DNA of 64,000 bases from Bradyrhizobium symbiodeficiens (GTDB taxonomy: Bacteria > Pseudomonadota > Alphaproteobacteria > Rhizobiales > Xanthobacteraceae), in assembly GCF_002266465.3 (NCBI RefSeq), contig NZ_CP029427.2:4342501-4406500 (forward strand), given 5' to 3'. The stretch's first letter is position 1. Every line of letters starts with the position of its first letter. The notes below the pieces were generated by a model, which saw only the letters and a program-made list of their open reading frames with translations, was not told where the DNA came from and did not search any database. Position numbers and translations under genes: made by a program. Below, piece by piece: positions 45,402 to 54,347 of the stretch.

Positions 45402-46208
45402 ATGACAAAGATGCTTCGACGGAGGTGGACCTCGATGTCATCGGGCGCAGCCCTCGCTACCTTGATCGGCATCGCTTCGGCCGTGGCCGCCGAGTGTCCG
45501 CGCAAGGACGCGCTCGGCACCTCGCGCGTGCTGAGCGTCGATGCCAGGACCACGCCGCGCGTGGGCCTGAAGAGCTTTCCGCAGACGCTGCCACTCGCCG
45601 ATCACGAGGTCGTGCTGACCTTCGACGACGGACCGAACCCGCCGACGACGTCGAAGGTGCTGGCGGCGCTGGCGCAGGAATGCGTGCGTGCGACCTTCTT
45701 CCTGATCGGCCTGCACGCCAGCCAGCAGCCGGACATGGTCAAGCGCATCGCCCGCGAGGGCCACACCATCGGCCACCACACCTTCTCGCATCCGTTCATG
45801 GCGCGGATCCCGTTCGACAAGGCCAAGAGCGAGATCGACCGCGGCATCGCGGCCGACGAGATGGCGCTGCACGGCACCTCGACGACGACGCCCTCGACGC
45901 CGTTCTTCCGCTTCCCCTATTTCGATGCGACGCAAGCGCAGCTCGACCTGCTCCAGTCGCGCGGCATCGTGGTATTCGGCGCCGACCTCTGGGCCAGCGA
46001 CTGGAACGAGATGACGCCGGAGCAGGAACTGAAGCTGGTCACGGAGCGCCTTGCGGCGGCCGGCAAGGGCATCATCCTGTTTCACGACCCCAAGGCGCGG
46101 ACCGCCGCGATCATGCCTGCCTTCCTGCGGTATCTGAGGGAGAACGGATATCGGGTGGTCCACATCGTGCCGGCCGGCGCGCCTCAGAAGAATGCCGATG
46201 CGCGCTGA
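45402..46208 (+). CDS. Polysaccharide deacetylase (NodB homology domain)
   Basis: 268 residues with a signal peptide (SSGAALATLIGIASAVAAE). NodB motifs: VVLTFDDGPNP (catalytic Asp pair), GHHTFSHPF (metal His pair), FFRFPYFDAT and ILFHDPKART. A secreted carbohydrate esterase 4 that would deacetylate N-acetylglucosamine-type glycans. Start choice: ATG 45402 gives a basic n-region (MLRRRW) before the signal core; an ATG at 45435 has the better ribosome binding site (GGAGG). A paralogue follows 178 bases downstream. Confidence 0.87.
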   Translation: MTKMLRRRWTSMSSGAALATLIGIASAVAAECPRKDALGTSRVLSVDARTTPRVGLKSFPQTLPLADHEVVLTFDDGPNPPTTSKVLAALAQECVRATFFLIGLHASQQPDMVKRIAREGHTIGHHTFSHPFMARIPFDKAKSEIDRGIAADEMALHGTSTTTPSTPFFRFPYFDATQAQLDLLQSRGIVVFGADLWASDWNEMTPEQELKLVTERLAAAGKGIILFHDPKARTAAIMPAFLRYLRENGYRVVHIVPAGAPQKNADAR

Positions 46209-46385
46209 TGCCGGAAAGTCACGCCGGCGCAAAATGGGGTGATCCGAGCCCTATTAACACTCCGTTCATGCTACCCGATGCAAATGGAATGGGACTTTGC
46301 AATGGGAAAGGCTCTTGGTGCCTGAACCGTTTCCTGCTGTCTCCGACCTACTATGGCGGCAATCGCGTATGAGGCAGACGGGTTC

Positions 46386-47654
46386 ATGATCGGAAGTGGC
46401 GTTGTCCTGCGGACGCGATCGTGGATCGTCCTTTGCCTCGGATTCCTGACGGTCGGTGCACCGGCGGCGCTTGCGGCCGACTGTCCCGGCCATCCCGACG
46501 CGCTCGGGACCTCCCGCACCCTGGTGGTCGATCCGCGCGAGCATCCGCGGATCGGCACCATGCAGTACCGCGAGACGCTGCCCCTGAAGGACCATGAGGT
46601 CGTCCTGACCTTCGACGATGGTCCGCTGCCGAAATATTCCAATCAGGTCCTCAAGATGCTCGACGACGAGTGCATCAAGGCGACCTTCTTCATCATCGGC
46701 AGCCAGGCCAAGGCGAACCCCGAAGGCGTGCGCAAGCTGGTGGCGGCGGGCCACACCGTCGGCACCCACAGCATGAACCATCCGCTGACCTTCAACCGGA
46801 TGCCGGCCGAAAAATTCGAACCCGAGATCAACGGCGGCATCGAGTGGACCTCGGCCGCGATGACCGATCCGTCCAAGCTGGCGCCGTTCTTCCGCATTCC
46901 CGGCCTGATGCGCGCCGAGGGCGTCGAGGACTATCTGATCTCGCGCGGCATCCAGGTGTGGAGCGCCGACTTCCCGGCCGACGACTGGCGCCATGTGTCG
47001 TCCGACCGCGTCTATCAGCTCGCGATCCAGCGACTGGAGGCCAAGGGCAAGGGCATCTTGCTGCTGCACGACATCCAGGCCCGCACGGTCGCGGCGCTGC
47101 CAAAAATCATCCGCGACCTCAAGGCGCGCGGCTATCGCATCGTCCATGTTGTACCGGCGACCCCCGAGCGGCCGGCGACGCCGACCACGCCGGTGGAATG
47201 GCTGCTGCATCCGCCGACCGAGACCGTGCCTATCGCGCGCTGGCCTTCCGTTCCGAGCTTCGTGTTCACGCAGACCAGGACGCTTCCGGCGCCCGCGCTC
47301 GCCGACCTCAATGCGCAGACCGGGCATCAGCCGCTGCTGCCGCGCCGGACCAAGGGGCAATTAGACGTCGCATCCGCCCTGCCCGTGCCCGGCCGCGCCC
47401 TGTTTGCGATTCCGGAAGGCTCGGTCGAGGTGCTGCTGTCGACGACATTGTCGCGGCGTGCCGCGGCGCGGCTGGCAATGGCCGCCGAGACGCCGCATGC
47501 GGCCAGGGGCAAGACGGCAAAGGGTAAGGTAGCCAGGCTCCAGGGCCGGCACATCGCGCATGCGGCAGCGGCCGCGCCAAAGCCTGCCGCGCCGGCCAAG
47601 AGCGCGACGCCGCGCTCGACCCGCGTCGCCACCAGCGCGAAGAAGCGCGCTTAA
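46386..47654 (+). CDS. Polysaccharide deacetylase with basic C-terminal extension
   Basis: 422 residues. Signal peptide (SWIVLCLGFLTVGAPAALA) and a NodB domain with VVLTFDDGPLP, GTHSMNHPLTF (Thr-His-Ser motif, metal His pair) and ILLLHDIQARTV. After about residue 265 comes a 150-residue extension without known domain, ending in an Ala/Lys/Arg-rich tail (KTAKGKVARLQGRHIAHAA; KKRA). It shares the CP.(K/H)P?DALGTSR mature N-terminus with the upstream gene, so the two arose by duplication. The ATG at 46353 would add 11 residues. Confidence 0.85.
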   Translation: MIGSGVVLRTRSWIVLCLGFLTVGAPAALAADCPGHPDALGTSRTLVVDPREHPRIGTMQYRETLPLKDHEVVLTFDDGPLPKYSNQVLKMLDDECIKATFFIIGSQAKANPEGVRKLVAAGHTVGTHSMNHPLTFNRMPAEKFEPEINGGIEWTSAAMTDPSKLAPFFRIPGLMRAEGVEDYLISRGIQVWSADFPADDWRHVSSDRVYQLAIQRLEAKGKGILLLHDIQARTVAALPKIIRDLKARGYRIVHVVPATPERPATPTTPVEWLLHPPTETVPIARWPSVPSFVFTQTRTLPAPALADLNAQTGHQPLLPRRTKGQLDVASALPVPGRALFAIPEGSVEVLLSTTLSRRAAARLAMAAETPHAARGKTAKGKVARLQGRHIAHAAAAAPKPAAPAKSATPRSTRVATSAKKRA

Positions 47655-47658
47655 ACCC

Positions 47659-48033
47659 TCACTGCCGCATGATGGCGGCGACGCAGAGCAGCACGATCAG
47701 CGCCAGGAAGAACAGATCCATATAGGATTTGAGCTCGCCGTCGCGGCGCATCCGGGCAACGTCGGCGATCACCTGCTTGCGCGCGTTCGTTCCTCCGGAA
47801 CCGTCATTGATCGGGCCCTGAAGGCGCCGCGTCTCCGCTTCCAGCTTCTCGATCTTCTGGAAGAAGTAGAACGCGCGCAGCGTCGAGGCGGCGCGCATCG
47901 CGGCATAGACCAGCACCAGGATCGCAAGGATCGCCCGGTTGGGATACTTCTCCATGAAGTTCAGGCTGAAATAGACCACCGCCATGAACGCGAAGTTGGT
48001 GAAGAAGCGATAGACGAAGCTGAGGAAAACCAT
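47659..48033 (-). CDS. Hypothetical membrane protein
   Basis: 124 residues with two N-terminal spans (FVYRFFTNFAFMAVVYFSL; AILAILVLVYAAMRAAS), a charged coiled-coil-like segment (FFQKIEKLEAETRRLQGP) and a C-terminal span (DLFFLALIVLLCVAAIM). No family recognised. Converges on the deacetylase gene, with stops four bases apart. Confidence 0.65.
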   Translation of the reverse strand: MVFLSFVYRFFTNFAFMAVVYFSLNFMEKYPNRAILAILVLVYAAMRAASTLRAFYFFQKIEKLEAETRRLQGPINDGSGGTNARKQVIADVARMRRDGELKSYMDLFFLALIVLLCVAAIMRQ

Positions 48034-48289
48034 GCTGGCTCGGGCCTTGAAGGGTACGCAGCCGGATGGTGCTGCGAATGCGGGATCGGGACCCAGACCG
48101 GGGGCTGGGTTGAGACGGCCCGTCTACGCCAACTTTGTTTCAACAAAGATACTGCATGTCGCCGCCTTTTAGCCACACGTCGCCATAATGCAAGCCGGAG
48201 ATGCCTTGCAGCGCGCCCGCGACCTCTCAATGGCGATTTGGCGGAAGTCGCGATAGACTGGACGTTGCAGCCACATCCGGGGTCCGCCG

Positions 48290-48547
48290 ATGCCGAAGAA
48301 GGGAATCACCGGCCACGACGATTGGGTTCTGACCGAGGCCCTCGCGACCGCCCTAGTCGCGCTGGAGCAGCTCGAACCGAAGCACCAGCCGAACGCGCAT
48401 ATGGACGACATCCGCAAGATGCTCGCGAACGGCAAGGAGCCCGCGGCAGTGAGCCTGCACCTCGCCCAGGCCAAATGCCGCCTGTTTCCCGACCTCGACC
48501 CGCTGCAGATCTACCGGGAATACGGCATCGGCGAGGAATATGGCTGA
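48290..48547 (+). CDS. Small hypothetical protein
   Basis: 85 residues, soluble and mostly helical (TEALATALVALEQLEPKHQPNAHMDDIRKML; YREYGIGEEYG). No domain recognised. Codon use fits the genome. GGGGTCCGCC precedes the ATG, so the ribosome binding site is weak. Confidence 0.55.
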   Translation: MPKKGITGHDDWVLTEALATALVALEQLEPKHQPNAHMDDIRKMLANGKEPAAVSLHLAQAKCRLFPDLDPLQIYREYGIGEEYG

Positions 48548-48576
48548 CGGGGCCGGCCGCCCGCCCTGTCCTTATG

Positions 48577-49845
48577 CTAGTTTCGTGACGTCTTGAGCAA
48601 CGGGCATTCGCTCTCGCTCAGCGGCATGAAGGCGTCCGCGGCAGGTATCTTCTCGACGACGTTGTAATAGTCCCAGGGCGTCTTCACGTCCGCGGGCTTC
48701 TTGACCTCGACGAGATAGAAATCGTGCACCAGCTTGTTGTCGGCGCGCAGCCGCGCGCCGCGGGCGTAGAAATCGTCGACCGGCATCGCGCGCATCTTGT
48801 CGAGCACCGCGTTGGTCTCGTCCGTTCCAGTTGCCGCAGCCGCTCTCAGATATTGCAGCACCGCGGAATAGACGGCGGCCTGCGGCGCGGTCGGCATGGC
48901 CTTGTGGAGCTTGTAGAATCTCTCGCCGAACGCGCGCGTCTCCTCGTTCAGGGCCCAGTACCAGGCGGTCACGGTCGTCAGCCCCTTGGCGGTTTCGACG
49001 CCCATGGCGTGCACGTCGGTCAGGAACATCAGCTCGGCGACCGGTTTCTGCGTCCCGACGTTCATGCCGAACTCGTGCCATTGCTTCATCACGGTCACGA
49101 GCTGCTCACCGGCATTGGCAAAGGCGACGACCTTGGCCTTCGAGGCCTGGGCTTGCAGCAGGAAGGAGCCGTAATCGGCATTTCCGAGCGGATGAAAGAC
49201 GGCACCAAGCGACTTTGCCTTTCCTTCCGCAAGCACACGCTGGGACACTTCCACCATATTGCGTCCGAACGCGTAGTCGGCCGCGATGAAGAACCAGCTG
49301 TCGTAGCCTTGCGACACCAGCTTTCGGACCGATCCGGCGACCAGGTTGTAATTGTCGTGCAGCCACATCAGGCCGGTGCGCGAACATTGCTTGCCGCCGA
49401 TCTCGGTGGTGCCGACCGCCGAATAGATGACGATCTTGTTCTTGTCGCGCGCAATCGACTGGATGGCGAGAGCCACCGCCGAATTGCCGACGTCGGCGAC
49501 CATGTCGACGCCGTCAACGTCGAACCATTTGCGAACGATCTGGGCCCCTATGTCCGGCTTGTTCTGATGGTCGGCGACGATGATCTCCACCTTGATGTCC
49601 GGGGTCGCCTTCTGGAAATCCTCGACGGCCAACTTTGCGGCGATGACGGAGCCGGGCCCGGCCAGGTCCGACAGCGGTCCGGATTGATCGTTGACAATGC
49701 CGATCCTGACGACGCCGCCGGAGAAGTCGGCAGCCGCACTTCGCTCCGCCAGCGCTGCCGAACCCAGCGCCAGGATGAGGCCGAAGCTCATGCGGCAAAG
49801 CCAGCCGCGCGACGATAGCAATTCTCCAACACGACAAGGCGCCAT
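48577..49845 (-). CDS. ABC transporter substrate-binding protein (LivK/type 1)
   Basis: 422 residues. A signal peptide (MSFGLILALGSAALAERSAAA) is followed by a type 1 periplasmic-binding fold: VRIGIVNDQSGPLSDLAGPGSV, VEIIVADHQNKPDIG, NIV-like DSWFFIAADYAFGRNMVE and AWYWALNEETRAFGERFYKLH. This subgroup binds branched-chain amino acids, amides or aromatic acids. GGAGGGGG precedes the ATG at 49845. No permease or ATPase genes are adjacent, so it is an orphan component here. Confidence 0.85.
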   Translation of the reverse strand: MAPCRVGELLSSRGWLCRMSFGLILALGSAALAERSAAADFSGGVVRIGIVNDQSGPLSDLAGPGSVIAAKLAVEDFQKATPDIKVEIIVADHQNKPDIGAQIVRKWFDVDGVDMVADVGNSAVALAIQSIARDKNKIVIYSAVGTTEIGGKQCSRTGLMWLHDNYNLVAGSVRKLVSQGYDSWFFIAADYAFGRNMVEVSQRVLAEGKAKSLGAVFHPLGNADYGSFLLQAQASKAKVVAFANAGEQLVTVMKQWHEFGMNVGTQKPVAELMFLTDVHAMGVETAKGLTTVTAWYWALNEETRAFGERFYKLHKAMPTAPQAAVYSAVLQYLRAAAATGTDETNAVLDKMRAMPVDDFYARGARLRADNKLVHDFYLVEVKKPADVKTPWDYYNVVEKIPAADAFMPLSESECPLLKTSRN

Positions 49846-49962
49846 TGCCCCCTCCGCTGTGACATCGCGACGGCATGTCGGCGATGATCGATCGATGTCC
49901 CCTCGCCGACAGCGCACCGTGCACCGATTCCCGCGGCGGCTCGGCCGGTCGAAGCTGCCTCG

Positions 49963-50649
49963 CTATCCCTGCCGCTGGACGGCCTTCCTGACGAACTCCA
50001 GCCGCCGCGCCTGCGCAGGCGCAACCCGTTCCTTCATGGCGGCGACGATTGCGGCGGGCGCCGTGTCCGGCGAGCCGGCGGCAAAGGGCGGTGCGGGATT
50101 GTACTCCATGCGCAGCTGGATCATCTCCGCCGCATCACGGCCTCGCAACATCGACACCAGGGTGAGCGCGAAATCGATACCGGCGGTGATGCCGCCGCCG
50201 GTCATGCGATTGCGATCGATGCAGACCCTCTCCAGCGACAGCTCGGCTCCGAACAACGGCAGCGCATCCCTCGCCGTCCAGTGCGTGGCCGCGCGATATC
50301 CCTTCAGCAGACCGGCCGCACCGAGCACGAGTGAGCCGGTACAGACCGACGTCAAATATTTCGCGCCCCTCTCCTGCTTTCGCAGAAACGCGAGGACGTC
50401 GTCGTCCAGCATCAGCTCGTCGGTGCCGTAGCCGCCGGGGACGCAGATCACGTCGAGCTGCGGGCAATCGGCGAAGGTGACGGTCGGCGTCAGCGCGATC
50501 ACGGAATCGCTCGGCACGGGCTCGATGCGTTTCCAGATCAGATGCACCGTCACGTCGGGCAGGCTGGAGAAGACCTGGGCGGGCCCGGTGAGATCGAGCT
50601 GGGTGACACGCGGGAAAACCAGAAGACCGATCTGCAACGGGCCCGACAT
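49963..50649 (-). CDS. DJ-1/PfpI family protein, isonitrile hydratase-like
   Basis: 228 residues. The nucleophile elbow SVCTGSLVLGAAGLLKGYRAATHW (C103) and N-terminal QIGLLVFPRVTQLDLTGPAQVF (D19) match Pseudomonas isonitrile hydratase InhA and its relatives. Isonitrile hydratase converts isonitriles to N-substituted formamides; many relatives are uncharacterised. It is divergent from a GlxA-type regulator with 91 bases between starts, so that regulator probably controls it. Confidence 0.8.
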   Translation of the reverse strand: MSGPLQIGLLVFPRVTQLDLTGPAQVFSSLPDVTVHLIWKRIEPVPSDSVIALTPTVTFADCPQLDVICVPGGYGTDELMLDDDVLAFLRKQERGAKYLTSVCTGSLVLGAAGLLKGYRAATHWTARDALPLFGAELSLERVCIDRNRMTGGGITAGIDFALTLVSMLRGRDAAEMIQLRMEYNPAPPFAAGSPDTAPAAIVAAMKERVAPAQARRLEFVRKAVQRQG

Positions 50650-50740
50650 GTCCAACCTCGACAACGCGCTTGACGGTTGCAGCCTGCCATGTTGGCCTTG
50701 CGGTCGAAATGGCTTAATTCCCTCAATTCTGGACACGCCC

Positions 50741-51700
50741 ATGATCGGCTTCCTGATCTTTCCCGAATTCCAGTTGCTGGATGCGGCCGGTCCGATCTCG
50801 GTGTTCGAGATCGCCAGGCGTCACACGCCGGACGCGCCGCGCGTGATCACGGTCGCAACGAAGGCGGGCGCCGTGCGCAGCTCGTCGGGCATCGAGATGC
50901 TGGCGCGCAATCTGCGATCGGCAAGCGCGGTGACGACGCTGTTCGTCGCGGGTGGAGAGGGTGTTGAGGCCGCGGCACGCTGCAAGACGACGATCGCCTT
51001 CATTCAACGACTCGCGAGCCGCGGCGTGCGCATCGCCAGCGTCTGCAACGGCGCCTATCTGCTCGCGCAGGCCGGACTGCTGGACGGCCGCTGCGCGACC
51101 ACGCACTGGTCCTGCACCCGCGACTTCATCGGACGCTACCCGAAGGTGAGGCTCGAACCGGACCAGATCTTCATCCGCGACGATCGAGTGTGGACGTCGG
51201 CCGGCATCACGGCCGGGATCGATCTGGCGCTCGCCATGATCGCACAGGACCACGGCGAGGAGGTCTCGCAAGCGACCGCGCGGCAGTTGGTGCTCTATCA
51301 TCGCCGCAGCGGCGGACAATCGCAGTTCTCGACCTTGCTGGAGCTCAAGACGCCGAACGGCCGCTTCGGCAGCCTTCTTTCATGGGTGCGCGAGAATCTG
51401 GATGCGCATCTCACGGTGGAGGCGCTGGCCGAACGCGCCGGATTGAGCACCCGGCATTTCGTCCGCTCCTTCATCGCCGAGACCGGATCGACGCCGACCA
51501 AGGCGGTCGAGCGCTTGCGGGTCGAGGTGGCGCGCGAGCGGGTGCAGTCCTCCGGAGAGGCCATCGAGCGCGTCGCCCAGTCCACGGGCTTTCGCGACCC
51601 CGAGCGGATGCGCAGAGCCTTCATCCGCGCATTCGGCCAGCCGCCGCAGTCGCTGCGACGCTCGGCGCGAAGCGTAAGCGAAGCGGCCGGTCGAACCTAG
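50741..51700 (+). CDS. GlxA family AraC-type regulator
   Basis: 319 residues. A DJ-1/PfpI-like sensor domain (MIGFLIFPEFQLLDAAGPIS; RIASVCNGAYLLAQAGLLDG with C102 kept at the elbow) is followed by an AraC DNA-binding domain (LTVEALAERAGLSTRHFVRSFIAETG; IERVAQSTGFRDPERMRRAFIRAFG). The enzyme-like sensor half is homologous to the neighbouring divergent gene product. Likely an activator of that gene. Confidence 0.87.
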   Translation: MIGFLIFPEFQLLDAAGPISVFEIARRHTPDAPRVITVATKAGAVRSSSGIEMLARNLRSASAVTTLFVAGGEGVEAAARCKTTIAFIQRLASRGVRIASVCNGAYLLAQAGLLDGRCATTHWSCTRDFIGRYPKVRLEPDQIFIRDDRVWTSAGITAGIDLALAMIAQDHGEEVSQATARQLVLYHRRSGGQSQFSTLLELKTPNGRFGSLLSWVRENLDAHLTVEALAERAGLSTRHFVRSFIAETGSTPTKAVERLRVEVARERVQSSGEAIERVAQSTGFRDPERMRRAFIRAFGQPPQSLRRSARSVSEAAGRT

Positions 51701-51702
51701 GG

Positions 51703-52602
51703 TCACGCCAGGCGGCGCGGCAGGCTGTGGTGGATCGTGCAGGCGGCAAGCGCGGCGTGACCGAATGCGACAGAGATCTGGTGCAGGTCGGTGACGACGT
51801 CGCCGATGCCGTAAAGACCGTCAACCGAGGTGCGCAAATGGTCGTCGACCTTCAGAAAGCCCTCCCCGCTATGCTCGGCGCCCAGCGAGACCGCGAGCTG
51901 CGAACGCACCTCGGCCCCCATCGCCGGATAGACCACATCGAACTGCATCGTCCGGCCACAGGCCAGGACAGCCTCGAGGCCTCCCACCCTCCGCCGCAGA
52001 CGCAGGTCGGGCGCGGACACGATCTCGACTCCGGCCTCGGCCAGCTCCGATCTCGCGCTCTCGTCGTGGTCTTCTCCGGTTGCGAGCAGCGTCACCTCGC
52101 GCGAGTAACCGCGCAGGAACAGCGCCTTGCCGGCAGCCCGGCGAAGCGGGCCGACGATGCCGATGCGGCGGTCGATCGCCTCGAAGGCGTCGCAGACGGG
52201 ACAATAGCGCAGCAGTCCGTCCGCGACCGCAGCGCGCCACTGCTCGAACGGAGGATGGATGTCGACGATGCCGCTGGCGAGGATGACGGTGGTGGCTTCG
52301 TGCGCGCCGCCGTTCCAGATCGCCTGAAAGCCGCCGTCGCGTCGCTGCAGGGCGGTGACCTCGGCTTCCACACGCACAACAGCGAGCTCGCCCAACTGCG
52401 CCGACATGCGCGCGATCAGGTCCGTGCCTGATAGTCCGTGGACGAAGCCCGGAACATTGTGGCTGCGCGGGATCAGCGCAGCCCGGCTGGCGCCGGCGTC
52501 CGCCACACAGACGCTGCGGCGGAAGCGTGCCAGATAGATCGCGGCCATCAGCCCGGCGGGGCCGCCACCGACGACCAGGCAGTCAAACCGCGCGGGCGTC
52601 AT
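51703..52602 (-). CDS. Thioredoxin reductase-like FAD oxidoreductase
   Basis: 299 residues. FAD motif VVGGGPAGLMAAIYLARF (9-26), the redox pair C134-PV-C137 and the C-terminal GIGDVVTDLHQISVAFGHAALAA. The usual second GxGxxG (NADPH) is replaced by IVGPLRRAAGKALFLRGY, which is weak, so the electron donor may differ, as in ferredoxin/flavin-dependent relatives. Its ATG overlaps the stop of the upstream flavodoxin-fold gene by four bases; the two likely form a redox operon. Confidence 0.83.
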   Translation of the reverse strand: MTPARFDCLVVGGGPAGLMAAIYLARFRRSVCVADAGASRAALIPRSHNVPGFVHGLSGTDLIARMSAQLGELAVVRVEAEVTALQRRDGGFQAIWNGGAHEATTVILASGIVDIHPPFEQWRAAVADGLLRYCPVCDAFEAIDRRIGIVGPLRRAAGKALFLRGYSREVTLLATGEDHDESARSELAEAGVEIVSAPDLRLRRRVGGLEAVLACGRTMQFDVVYPAMGAEVRSQLAVSLGAEHSGEGFLKVDDHLRTSVDGLYGIGDVVTDLHQISVAFGHAALAACTIHHSLPRRLA

Positions 52603-53675
52603 TTGGGATTCGGGTCCGCAAGACCGCGGCCGGGCTCCTGCAGGTGTCCGCTCCGCGCCAGCCGGACGGCGTTGCCCAGCGCGCGCGCCGCGTTCTGCAC
52701 CTCCTGCTGGAATTCGCAGTCTTCATCGAGTGCGTGATGCGCGGTGGCATAGGGCTCCATGTAGCCGACATAGCCGTCGAGTTCGGCGAAGCGGCCCGCC
52801 GAGATCAGCTGCATGTCGGTCAGCCAATCCGACAAGCCGCGGCGCACGCCCTCGGCACCGACGGCATCGCCGTGAACGACGACACCGAAATGACGGCCGG
52901 CGAGATGACGCGGATAGGGCCATCCCTTCAGCTCCAGCGCCTTGGCTTCATCGGCCTTCTTGCCGTGCGTCGAGGTCGGGTCGGGATTGCCGCCATCGGC
53001 ACAGACCATGCGGTCAATCATCGCCTTGAGCCCCGAGGGCACGTGATACCAGTTCACCGGCGTCACGATCAGGATGCCGTGGGCGGCGACCCACAGCGGA
53101 TAGATCTCGTTCATCCAGTCGTCGGTCTGCCCCAGCGAATAGTTCGGATAGCAGCTGCAGGGCCAGTGGCAGAGCGGCATCGCGGTCGAGACGCAGGATT
53201 TGCAGGGATGGATCGTCTTGCCGAACTCCGAGGCGAGGCGCGACAGATCCAGGATATCCACGGCAAACCCCATCTCGACGAACACAGGTTCGGCCAGCTT
53301 GACCAGGCGCCAGGTCTTGGACATCTCGCCGGGACAGGTGTGCTCGCTGCGGGCCGAACCGTTGATGATCAGGATTCGCGGCGTCTCGTTCGCATCGTCG
53401 TGCCGTCGCTGTGCCTGGAGAATCCTGGCACGCGCGTCGAGCCAGTCGATGGCGATGTCGTAGTCGGGATCGGAAAAGCCTGCGCCCGCCTTCCGCGTCA
53501 ACGGCGCCTTGCGCGAATGGCTGTAGGCGTCCCAGGCGGCTTCGGTGATGGCATCGAGCTCACGCTGGAGCGGGGCGAAGGCGGGATCGACGAACTGGCC
53601 CTTGTAACGCTGTTCGAATTCACCGCGCGACAGCTTGACGGGCGGCATCCCTTTGCGAATTTCGGCATCCGTCAT
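52599..53675 (-). CDS. Flavodoxin-fold NAD(P)H-dependent FMN reductase
   Basis: 358 residues from the ATG at 53675. About 115 residues of unknown helical sequence precede the NADPH-dependent FMN reductase-like domain: ILIINGSARSEHTCPGEMSK (phosphate loop), a cysteine-rich insert (HPCKSCVSTAMPLCHWPCSC), then VTPVNWYHVPSGLKAMIDRM and FGVVVHGDAVGAEGVRRGL. Five cysteines in the insert suggest a metal or cluster site, unusual for this family. Coupled to the thioredoxin reductase-like gene. Confidence 0.8.
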   Translation of the reverse strand: MTDAEIRKGMPPVKLSRGEFEQRYKGQFVDPAFAPLQRELDAITEAAWDAYSHSRKAPLTRKAGAGFSDPDYDIAIDWLDARARILQAQRRHDDANETPRILIINGSARSEHTCPGEMSKTWRLVKLAEPVFVEMGFAVDILDLSRLASEFGKTIHPCKSCVSTAMPLCHWPCSCYPNYSLGQTDDWMNEIYPLWVAAHGILIVTPVNWYHVPSGLKAMIDRMVCADGGNPDPTSTHGKKADEAKALELKGWPYPRHLAGRHFGVVVHGDAVGAEGVRRGLSDWLTDMQLISAGRFAELDGYVGYMEPYATAHHALDEDCEFQQEVQNAARALGNAVRLARSGHLQEPGRGLADPNPK

Positions 53676-53737
53676 GCTGGCTCCCGGCAAGGTGGGTCCT
53701 GCGACCAACCCGGGGCGCTCCGCGCGGTTCCTTGGCC

Positions 53738-53947
53738 TTACTGGCGGACCGCTTCCAGTGGCGCGTCGAATTTCGCGATGCGCTGGTCCAGCCGCCACAG
53801 CTCGATGCGGTGCGCCAGCACGAGTGCGGCGGCCTCGCGCTTGGCCTGCTCGTCGTCGTCGCAGACGAGATTGATGCATCCGAACACGTGCCCGTCCGGA
53901 TCGATCTGGAACGCGCGGTAGTGCTTGAAGCTCCGCATCGTCATCAT
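53738..53947 (-). CDS. Small hypothetical protein
   Basis: 69 residues (RSFKHYRAFQIDPDGHVFGCINLVCDDDEQAKREAAALVLAHRIELWRLDQRIAKFDA). Probably alpha/beta. Several ATGs are possible (53947, 53944, 53938); the first gives an ATGA overlap with the upstream small gene. Similar to short Bradyrhizobium proteins of unknown function. Confidence 0.55.
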   Translation of the reverse strand: MMTMRSFKHYRAFQIDPDGHVFGCINLVCDDDEQAKREAAALVLAHRIELWRLDQRIAKFDAPLEAVRQ

Positions 53948-54147
53948 CCGCGTTTCGGGCAAACCGGTGCGCTCAGCCAATCCGTCAGGTTCGAGGTCAC
54001 TTCGTTCTGCTTGGCGCGCTGCAGCAGCAACTCGCGCTCCTTGCCGGGCGGCAGGCTGAGTGCGCGCTTGCGAGCGTTCTCGGCGAATGCGGCCAACCGT
54101 TCCTGAAGCGATTGGGTCTGTTTCCTGCGGTTGCGTGTGGCGGTCAT
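53944..54147 (-). CDS. Small basic helical protein, LPPG family member A
   Basis: 67 residues: basic N-terminus (TATRNRRKQTQSLQERLAAF), then the core RKRALSLPPGKERELLLQRA and a C-terminal WLSAP. It is clearly paralogous to the product at 54669-54869 (LPPG, R-E/D-x-L/M-L, A-K/R-Q and D/E-WL-x-x-P at the same spacing). Function unknown. The stop overlaps the next start. Confidence 0.6.
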   Translation of the reverse strand: MTATRNRRKQTQSLQERLAAFAENARKRALSLPPGKERELLLQRAKQNEVTSNLTDWLSAPVCPKRG

Positions 54148-54283
54148 CGTCTTTCACGGCTTTGCTTTTCGATGGGCGGACAGCGGCAACCCGCTGCTGA
54201 TGTCCGTAGCTTCCGCCGCGCCCGACGGTTCCGGCATTTCAATATGTTAACGCCACGGGATTTTGCCCGAAACGCGCTGCGAC

Positions 54284-54309
54284 GGAACCGAAATACCGAT
54301 TCGTATGTT
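54284..54309 (+). promoter_or_regulatory. EcfG-like general stress promoter candidate
   Basis: GGAAC at 54284-54288, 17 bases, then TGTT at 54306-54309, about 40 bases before the gene at 54348. The rhizobial EcfG consensus is GGAAC with a 16-18 base spacer and CGTT; the -10 differs at one base. Confidence 0.35.
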
Positions 54310-54347
54310 CAAGAACGAGTTGCAGAAGCGACTGAAGGAGAAACGTC

